The notes beneath the pieces were generated by a model. The model did not search any database and was not told the origin of the DNA. It saw nothing but the letters and a program-made list of their open reading frames with translations. A program made the position numbers and the translations under genes. This document shows, piece after piece, positions 58,277-64,000 of a stretch of DNA of 64,000 nt. The DNA lies in the NCBI RefSeq assembly GCF_005886805.2, contig NZ_CP045429.1, positions 4,531,234-4,595,233 on the forward strand, read 5' to 3'. How positions within the stretch are numbered: position 1 is the first letter of the stretch; each line of letters starts with the position of its first letter. Source of the DNA: Pseudoalteromonas rubra. GTDB taxonomy: Bacteria; Pseudomonadota; Gammaproteobacteria; Enterobacterales; Alteromonadaceae.

Positions 58277-59032
58277 GGGAAAAGACGGTACCCGGTTAGC
58301 CCGGTAAATCACTTTACCTTGTTTGTTTTGCACCACCCAGTAGGGCAACTCGGTCACCGCAAAGTAGCGAAACAGCTGATTGTGGCTGTCGAAGAGTATT
58401 TCATGATTTACTTTGAAGCGCTGTTGGTAGGCGATGACCTGAGCTTGATCGACATAAAATGGTTTGATCACGCTCACTACCGGGTAGTTAATCTGCTCTG
58501 ACAGGTGGTTATTTTGTGCGATCCTGCGTTCACAATCCGGTATATGCTGAAATGGACACAGGCTGTCACTGAAGAACAATACCCGAAAATCAGCATCGGG
58601 TGCAGTGGGATCAAAGCGCTGTCCGGACAAGCTATGGAGTGCTTCTTCTCGCGGGGAAGTATCAATGAGGGCTGTTGCTGGCAGTGTGCCCAGTGCCTCC
58701 CGTTGTTGCACTTGATCCTGTTCAACCACCAGCCGATAAGGGGTCTGCCTGACGCTATAGCGGATCGCCAGTTGATTGTGGGTGTCGATTTGTAGCGTGA
58801 CATAGCCTGGAAACAGGGCGGTAAACTGCTCCACACTGGCTTGATTTATGTTGATGTCCGGGTGAATGAAGCGGCGCTCTATACCCGACTGTTGAGGGGG
58901 TAAGGCGGTTTGCTGCATATATTCATCCCAGATGGTAATAAAAATATATTCAATGGATGAAGCGGCTGTCCGCTGACTGAGTATGAGCATAGTCAGACTC
59001 AGCAATAGGGTGATCGGGTTTAGCAATTTCAT
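58271..59032 (-). CDS. Exported thioredoxin-fold-like protein of unknown role
   Basis: 253 residues with a signal peptide. The C-terminal half has VLFFSDSLCPFQHIPDCERR with two Cys and a cis-Pro-like FAVTELPYWVVQNKQGKVIYR ending, which resemble thioredoxin-fold proteins but without a CxxC. The N-terminal half is unlike anything I recognise. Third gene of a likely operon with TlpA-like and CcdA/DsbD-like genes, overlapping the former by 4 bases, so a periplasmic redox role is likely. Confidence 0.6.
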   Translation of the reverse strand: MKLLNPITLLLSLTMLILSQRTAASSIEYIFITIWDEYMQQTALPPQQSGIERRFIHPDININQASVEQFTALFPGYVTLQIDTHNQLAIRYSVRQTPYRLVVEQDQVQQREALGTLPATALIDTSPREEALHSLSGQRFDPTAPDADFRVLFFSDSLCPFQHIPDCERRIAQNNHLSEQINYPVVSVIKPFYVDQAQVIAYQQRFKVNHEILFDSHNQLFRYFAVTELPYWVVQNKQGKVIYRANRVPSFPL

Positions 59033-59490
59033 GGTTTTACTCCTGACTGTGTTGCCAGGTGTTGTTTAAGCTCATCGGTCAGCAGGGCGCTGCGATAAAT
59101 TTCTGTGCCATTGGCATCGAGTAAAATGTGCTGAGGCGTACCTGTGACCTGATACTGATGTGTGATGTCACCTGTGGCATCGAACACCACAGGAAACGGG
59201 TAGTCATGGCGCTTTATATAGGTTTTGATACCCTGAATGGTCTGGTTAAAGCCGACATTCACAGCGATGACCTGATAGCGGCCCTGACTTTGTTCATAGG
59301 CTTGTTGAAGGTGGGGCATTTCTTCAATGCAGTAAGCGCACCAGGTAGCCCAGAACTTCAGATAAGTCATCTTCCCTTTACTTGATATCGCCTGGCCTTG
59401 CAACGTATCAGCCTGTAAAGGGGGATAAGATTTGGCGGTGGCCGTGACTGAGAGTGCCAGTAGTAAGATGCCTGTGAGGATTTTTGTCAT
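59029..59490 (-). CDS. TlpA/ResA-like periplasmic thioredoxin
   Basis: About 153 residues from the ATG at 59490, with GGAG six bases upstream. Signal peptide ending ...TATAKS. Redox motif WCAYC in FWATWCAYCIEEMPHL, and cis-Pro in TGTPQHILLD. Likely reduces or oxidises periplasmic or outer-membrane cysteines with electrons from the CcdA-like protein encoded just upstream. Confidence 0.85.
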   Translation of the reverse strand: MTKILTGILLLALSVTATAKSYPPLQADTLQGQAISSKGKMTYLKFWATWCAYCIEEMPHLQQAYEQSQGRYQVIAVNVGFNQTIQGIKTYIKRHDYPFPVVFDATGDITHQYQVTGTPQHILLDANGTEIYRSALLTDELKQHLATQSGVKP

Positions 59491-59517
59491 GATGGTCTCC
59501 ATAATGGTTTCCTTGCG

Positions 59518-60189
59518 TTATAGCCAGCTTTTGCCAGCCTGAATAAGAAAATATTGCGCCATGAGCAGCAGAAGTAGTGCGCTGGCAGTGGGGACATGCG
59601 TGAGCCAGGCGCCCGCGCGGGGCAAACGAGCTAGAAACTGACTGCTCAAGCCGGCCAGCAACAACAGGCTGCTCATGCCCAGGGCGAAACTAAATAGCAG
59701 CAGAGCGCCAAATAGCAGGTGTCCGCTGGTGGCAACAAACAGCATTAAGCCCCCGAGCACCGGAGAGGTACACGGCGCTGCGACCAGTGCACTGGTCATG
59801 CCCATCAGCAATGGACCCTGTGTGCCTCGAAATCCCAGGCCAGAAAAGTGCGGAAAAGTCAGCCACCCTTTATTCACCAGTGCCAGATAAATGAGCACAT
59901 TGGCAAAGCCAACCTGTATCCAGGGGTTGGATGCAACCACACCAAACAAGCTGCCACTCCAGGCTGCGATGCCACCCAGTAGTGCGTAGATTGCGGCAAA
60001 GCCGAGACAATACTGAAGCGGTGCCAGTGTTTGGGTGCGATATCGGGTGAGGGTGGCCAGCGTAATGGGCAATAGAGGATAGACACAGGGTGTAAAGCTG
60101 GTTAGTACACCACTAAACAAAGCCAGAGGCAGCAGCCACCAGCTAAGGTGTGCGGTGTGTAATGCGTCTAACAGAGAGAGGTCAAACAT
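59518..60189 (-). CDS. CcdA/DsbD-type membrane electron carrier
   Basis: About 223 residues from the ATG at 60189; the frame runs 29 codons further but those are unlike a membrane start. Six or so membrane helices with the two redox Cys of the family: FTPCVYPLLPITLATL and AAPCTSPVLGGLM. It passes electrons from cytoplasmic thioredoxin to the TlpA-like partner. The upstream region has the 10-copy octamer repeat. Confidence 0.88.
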   Translation of the reverse strand: MFDLSLLDALHTAHLSWWLLPLALFSGVLTSFTPCVYPLLPITLATLTRYRTQTLAPLQYCLGFAAIYALLGGIAAWSGSLFGVVASNPWIQVGFANVLIYLALVNKGWLTFPHFSGLGFRGTQGPLLMGMTSALVAAPCTSPVLGGLMLFVATSGHLLFGALLLFSFALGMSSLLLLAGLSSQFLARLPRAGAWLTHVPTASALLLLLMAQYFLIQAGKSWL

Positions 60190-60323
60190 AGTGTGCTCGT
60201 TAAGTTGTAAAGAGTGAGCACAGCATGCAATGCAAGCGCCGATCCCCCTATCAAAGTGACCTAAAATTATCCTCAAAATTTATCAACATCTTGATTCTAA
60301 TGATTAAGCTGAAAGAACTTAGT

Positions 60324-60403
60324 TGTGAGACTGTGAGACTGTGAGACTGTGAGACTGTGAGACTGTGAGACTGTGAGACTGTGAGACTGTGAGACTGTGA
60401 GAC
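60324..60403. repeat. Perfect tandem repeat, TGTGAGAC x 10
   Basis: Ten exact head-to-tail copies of an 8-base unit (80 bases). It lies downstream of yidC's terminator and about 135-215 bases upstream of the CcdA-like ATG, in that gene's likely promoter region. Perfect short tandem repeats of this kind change copy number by slipped-strand pairing. Confidence 0.95.
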
Positions 60404-60426
60404 TGTTCAGGGATTATCACAGGCAT

Positions 60427-60454
60427 AAAAAACGGCCCGTGGTGGACCGTTTTT
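60427..60454. terminator. Terminator after yidC
   Basis: On the minus strand AAAAACGGTCC, ACCAC, GGGCCGTTTTTT, an 11-base stem with one wobble pair and a T-run, 20 bases after the yidC stop. Confidence 0.85.
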
Positions 60455-60474
60455 CTTGTATGTGTATTTGGTAA

Positions 60475-62148
60475 TTAACCGCGGACTTTCATGCCCTTTT
60501 TCTCCATGCCACGATAGATATACAGCATCTGGGCAATCGAGATTAGGTTAGAGACCAGCCAGTACAGTACCAGGCCAGACGGGAACCAGATAAAGAACAC
60601 TGAGAAGATAACCGGCATCCAGGTCATCATCTTTTGTTGCATTGGATCTGTGACAGTCATAGGTTGCAGCTTCTGAGTCAGGAACATACTGGCACCAAAC
60701 AGGATAGGCAGCACATAGTATGGGTCTTTTGAAGACAAGTCAGTCAGCCACAGCATAAACTCGGCATGACGCAGTTCTGTTGACTCCAGGAATACATAAA
60801 ACAGTGCCAGGAAGATAGGCATTTGCAGCAATAGTGGGAAGCAGCCACCCATAGGGTTTACTTTTTCCTTGCGGTACATCTCCATCATTGCCTGACCAAA
60901 TTTCTGACGGTCATCGCCATAACGCTCTTTCAGTGCCTGCATTTTTGGCTGCAGCATACGCATTTTAGCCATTGAGGTATATTGCGCTTTGGTGAGCGGG
61001 TAAAGGAATGACTTAACAATAATGGTGATAGCAATGATGGCCAAACCCCAGTTGCCTAATCCACCGATGTTAATATCAAACAGACCAAAGAATGACCCTT
61101 CACCAGAATATAAGAACTTCAATAGTTCAAGCAGAGGCTGAGAAATAAACCACAACCAACCATAGTCGACAGTCAGATCCAGATCTTTTTGTAAAGCTTC
61201 CAGCGCATCCATGTCTTTTGGACCCATGTAGTAAGTCGCGGTGAGCTGCGCTGTAGCATTGCCCTGAATGTTTGTTGCTTCGCCTTTCACACCTATGATG
61301 CTGTTGTTATTGCGTAGCGAGCTGTAAATGGTGTTGTTTGTTGTCTGACCGGGTACCCAGGCACTGACGAAGTAGTGCTGGATAAAGGCGATGTAACCAC
61401 CCTGAGTGTTTTTGTTCAGGTTTGCTTCGGCCATATCAGAGAATGAGTATTTCTCGTAAGGCTCGTCACTGGTACCATAAGCTGCACCCAGATAAGTCTG
61501 GTCAACCATGCTGCCTTTTTCCTGCACTGTGCGCTTGATTTGCGTATACAGTTGCACTTGAACCGGGTCGGCAGTTGAGTTGGTTACATCGTATTCCAAT
61601 GCCACATCATACTGACCTGGTTTAAATACATAGGTCTTGTTGAACTGAACGCCTTTGCTGTCAACAAACGTCAGCGGCACACGCAGTTCATCACCGCTTA
61701 ATGTGTAGCTGGTTTGTTCGCTTTGATAGACCGGGCGACCCTGGCTTGATGCATCCGGACCATTCAGGCCGATCAGGCCGCTTTGTGCGAAGTATTCTTT
61801 ACCTTCGAACTCACCTAATAGCAGATAAGGTTGGTCGCTGCCATGGGTTTCGGCGTGCTGTAGTAATTTCGCCTCGACGATGTCACCACCACGGGTGTCA
61901 ATTTTTACTGCCAGTACATCGGTGGTTACCGAAATGACTGAGCGAGTAGCCACAGTGGCCTGCATTGGCACATCAGCCTGACTGGAAGCCGGTACGTCGG
62001 CTTGGTCATTGTTTGCGGGGCCGGCCACTTGTTGTGTGACGGCACTGGTATCAGCATTGGCTGCGGTTTGTTCCTTTGACCACTCTGTAAAGAGTAAAAA
62101 GGAAACCAGCAGCAAGCCGATAAATAAAAACGTGCGTTGCGATTCCAT
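60475..62148 (-). CDS. yidC: Membrane protein insertase YidC
   Basis: 557 residues. N-terminal helix, large periplasmic domain at about 55-340, then five-helix core. The insertase groove Arg lies in KAQYTSMAKMR, with cytoplasmic hairpin NPMGGCFPLLLQMPIFLALF. Inserts proteins such as the F0 c subunit with or without Sec. Confidence 0.97.
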   Translation of the reverse strand: MESQRTFLFIGLLLVSFLLFTEWSKEQTAANADTSAVTQQVAGPANNDQADVPASSQADVPMQATVATRSVISVTTDVLAVKIDTRGGDIVEAKLLQHAETHGSDQPYLLLGEFEGKEYFAQSGLIGLNGPDASSQGRPVYQSEQTSYTLSGDELRVPLTFVDSKGVQFNKTYVFKPGQYDVALEYDVTNSTADPVQVQLYTQIKRTVQEKGSMVDQTYLGAAYGTSDEPYEKYSFSDMAEANLNKNTQGGYIAFIQHYFVSAWVPGQTTNNTIYSSLRNNNSIIGVKGEATNIQGNATAQLTATYYMGPKDMDALEALQKDLDLTVDYGWLWFISQPLLELLKFLYSGEGSFFGLFDINIGGLGNWGLAIIAITIIVKSFLYPLTKAQYTSMAKMRMLQPKMQALKERYGDDRQKFGQAMMEMYRKEKVNPMGGCFPLLLQMPIFLALFYVFLESTELRHAEFMLWLTDLSSKDPYYVLPILFGASMFLTQKLQPMTVTDPMQQKMMTWMPVIFSVFFIWFPSGLVLYWLVSNLISIAQMLYIYRGMEKKGMKVRG

Positions 62149-62156
62149 AACAGCTC

Positions 62157-62489
62157 TTATTTCTCGTGTTGTTTATCTTGCGTTGATTTAGCAGGCACGG
62201 GATCAGCCCCACCTGCACTTAAAGGGTGACATTTTAATATGCGTTTAAGCGCTAACCAACTCCCTTTTGCAATTCCATGTAAATTAATTGCCTGGATTGC
62301 ATAATGAGAGCAGGTCGGAGTATAACGACAGTGTGGTCCCAACAGCGGACTGATAAAGCGCTGATAAAAACGGATCACACCTAATAGCAGTGTTTTGATC
62401 AGTGTCTGGCATACTTTGAATGGCCACCGGATCCACGCTCTACATTGCTGCACTATGCGCGATGAGGCTGTGGAGGAGGAGTGATTCAT
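62157..62489 (-). CDS. yidD: Membrane protein insertion efficiency factor
   Basis: 110 residues. Core [33 protein letters not shown] is the family signature; the three Cys and the amphipathic helix are present. N-terminal extension of about 35 residues may reflect a later start. Eight bases before yidC. Unlike most relatives it is separated from rnpA by 253 bases. Confidence 0.9.
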   Translation of the reverse strand: MNHSSSTASSRIVQQCRAWIRWPFKVCQTLIKTLLLGVIRFYQRFISPLLGPHCRYTPTCSHYAIQAINLHGIAKGSWLALKRILKCHPLSAGGADPVPAKSTQDKQHEK

Positions 62490-62742
62490 GATGATGCCGT
62501 CAGACTGATAACCATTTCCGAAAAATCAATGGGAAATTGGCGATTAAAAGGTGAGCTAACTTTACCTTATCGGGGTCAAAATAGCCATTGAGCCCTATGC
62601 GATTTTAGCGAATTCACAATAAGTTGAACTCGAGTAATTGGCGGTTACCCCTGGTTTATGAGGTAAACGAATAACGCGTTCAGGCATTATTGCATTATAC
62701 GAGCCTGGCTTGAGCATGCGCGTAAGTTCAGTTGTTGTGAGA

Positions 62743-63177
62743 CTAGGACTGTTTGGGATTGTGTTGTTTAGACGCTGGGCGTTTTTTACCTGGACGTTTA
62801 CGAGGTGGTGGCTTAGGAGCACCAGGTTTACAGCGTTCATTTACTTTACGCCATAATTTCGCCAGTTGTTTGCTGAGCTCTTCATTTGACTGATCGTCAA
62901 CGCCTGTTTTTACCATCAGAACAATATCAATGTTGTCCAGCTTATGACGGTTTAAGCGGAAGCTTTCACGGGCAAGGCGTTTAATGCGATTGCGTTGGCA
63001 AGCTTTTTTACAGCGTTTTTTAGCTACAGTGAGTCCAAGACGTGGGTGTCCGGCATCATTGGGTTTCGCTAAGAGTGTAAAATAAGGAGTTGCTGCGCGA
63101 GCGGGGTCGTTAAATACTCGGGAGTAATGCGAGGGAGTTAACAGACGTAACTCCCTGCTGAAGCTAAAGTCTTCCAC
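62743..63177 (-). CDS. rnpA: Ribonuclease P protein component
   Basis: 144 residues. RNR motif in CKKACQRNRIKRLARESFR, and FSRELRLLTPSHYSRVF start. The last 30 residues are a Pro/Lys/Arg-rich tail (PPPRKRPGKKRP) beyond the usual end near 115-120. 10 bases after rpmH. Confidence 0.95.
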   Translation of the reverse strand: MEDFSFSRELRLLTPSHYSRVFNDPARAATPYFTLLAKPNDAGHPRLGLTVAKKRCKKACQRNRIKRLARESFRLNRHKLDNIDIVLMVKTGVDDQSNEELSKQLAKLWRKVNERCKPGAPKPPPRKRPGKKRPASKQHNPKQS

Positions 63178-63184
63178 TTATATA

Positions 63185-63319
63185 TTAAGCAGAAAGTACT
63201 TTACGGCCTCTAGCACGACGACGTGCTAGTACTTTACGGCCATTCTTCGTTGCCATACGTGCACGGAAACCGTGAGTACGCTTGCGTTTTAGAACGCTAG
63301 GTTGAAAAGTTCTTTTCAT
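63185..63319 (-). CDS. rpmH: 50S ribosomal protein L34
   Basis: 44 residues, fully conserved: [42 protein letters not shown]. Too short for routine calling but unmistakable. First gene of the rpmH-rnpA operon, opposite to dnaA. A TATAAT (minus strand, 63518-63523) lies about 200 bases upstream. Confidence 0.98.
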   Translation of the reverse strand: MKRTFQPSVLKRKRTHGFRARMATKNGRKVLARRRARGRKVLSA

Positions 63320-64000
63320 AACTAATCCATCCGATCGGTTAAAGTTTAAAACATCCTATGCAGGTCGCGATCCTGGCACAGGTGCCATTGCGAGCGCGAG
63401 ATATTAATGCCGCGGCGTAGGAAAGTCAATCATAATCGCGCCATCAAGCATAGATTTTAGCCATAAATAACAAAAAACGGTCATTCTGGCGGTTATCCTC
63501 TGAGGTAAACGCTCCGCATTATACCTTTATACTATATAGAGTGGGATCAAAATCCGCAGATTTAGCGATCCATTTGGTTCGTTCAGATCGGATCCGATCT
63601 GTGCGTGCGGGTGTGATCAACTTAGATCGGATCAAAATAAGGTTTTCCACACAGCTTGGGTGAAAAGTGGCAACATCCTCTGGAAAACTTAAAATGATCG
63701 TGTTTTTTAGATGAGATCTTGGCGTATTTTTGCTAAGATCAGTAAACAGGGTGAAAAATAAAATCCCAACAAAAACAATTGGATGTATTTGTTTCTAGGA
63801 AAGATCCTGATTTTTAAAAAAGTCAATATTGATGTTGTGGATAAGATCCCCTCATAATACCCGGCTTCCACCTATGTATTTATGATAACAAACAAGCATT
63901 TCCGTCGATCCTTTGGATTAGCTGTGTATAACCTTGTTGGTAAATCTGGCAATATCCTTGGTTTTTATGTACGGGAATATTAACTATTTCGGAGTGCGAC
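63320..64000. promoter_or_regulatory. rpmH-dnaA intergenic region with DnaA boxes and GATC cluster
   Basis: About 680 bases. DnaA boxes TGTGGATAA (63836-63844), TGTGTATAA (63923-63931) and near-box TTTTCCACA (63643-63651). About 14 GATC sites fall between 63545 and 63910. GGAG at 63991-63994 is probably the ribosome-binding site of dnaA, whose start is beyond the edge. This is the autoregulated dnaA promoter; in Pseudomonas the equivalent region is oriC itself. Confidence 0.75.

Noticed and set aside
60324..60403. CRISPR-like array
   Set aside because: The unit is only 8 bases with no spacers; it is a simple tandem repeat.
62595..62840. 81-codon minus-strand frame between rnpA and yidD
   Set aside because: Its first half lies inside rnpA in another frame, and it has no ribosome-binding site; the remaining part is not recognisable. 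Treated as non-coding.

Overview
The window is chromosomal DNA from a Gammaproteobacterium of the order Alteromonadales, most likely a Pseudoalteromonas. The evidence is the gene order around the replication origin (rpmH-rnpA-yidD-yidC, mnmE, mioC-mnmG-rsmG-parA-parB-atpIBEFHAGDC, glmU), the protein sequences, and the dense GATC and DnaA-box signals. The origin-type signals lie between mnmG and mioC (about 51.6-52.0 kb). A second set sits upstream of dnaA at the right edge; dnaA itself starts just outside the window.

Region 1 (1-12.1 kb) is a mixed set of chromosomal genes: an aspartic protease lipoprotein, a YbaK-type deacylase, MltD, a small GH24-like lysozyme, two membrane-anchored AraC regulators, ThpR, an XRE regulator, a class C beta-lactamase-like hydrolase, a TPR/S41-like secreted protein and a DUF1579-like protein. 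Region 2 (12.1-20.2 kb) is a class I lanthipeptide-type operon on the minus strand: HlyD adaptor, C39 peptidase-ABC exporter, LanC cyclase and full-length LanB dehydratase. I find no precursor gene beside it.

Region 3 (20.3-40.2 kb) is the interesting one. glmU usually lies directly downstream of atpC, but here about 18.5 kb separate them. The insert holds an NtrY/NtrC-like two-component system and a MacA/MacB/FtsX-type transporter with a sigma-54-like promoter. It also holds a RiPP operon I do not recognise as a described type. That operon reads, in transcription order: three tandem Cys-rich precursor peptides of 36, 35 and 42 residues that share C-x-G-C-x-x-C near the C-terminus; a hairpin attenuator; a 714-residue GT4 glycosyltransferase whose C-terminal 275 residues look like an MNIO partner protein with an RRE/PqqD-like end; an MNIO (DUF692) iron enzyme; a peptidase-less ABC exporter; and a full-length glutamine-dependent asparagine synthetase. 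MITE-like repeats with terminal ATACCAATT inverted repeats lie on both sides.

Region 4 (40.2-64 kb) is the conserved origin-proximal core: the atp operon, parAB, rsmG, mnmG, oriC, mioC, a second serine hydrolase, mnmE, a CadC-like regulator, a three-gene thiol-redox operon, yidC, yidD, rnpA and rpmH. A perfect 10-copy octamer repeat (TGTGAGAC) lies upstream of the thiol-redox operon.

A plausible working model for region 3 is as follows. The GT-partner-RRE protein binds the short leaders and presents them to the MNIO, which modifies the Cys residues. The glycosyltransferase and AsnB add further modifications, and the ABC exporter secretes the product. The MacAB-like pump, under the NtrC-like regulator, could give immunity. 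These functions are inferred from family membership, not shown.
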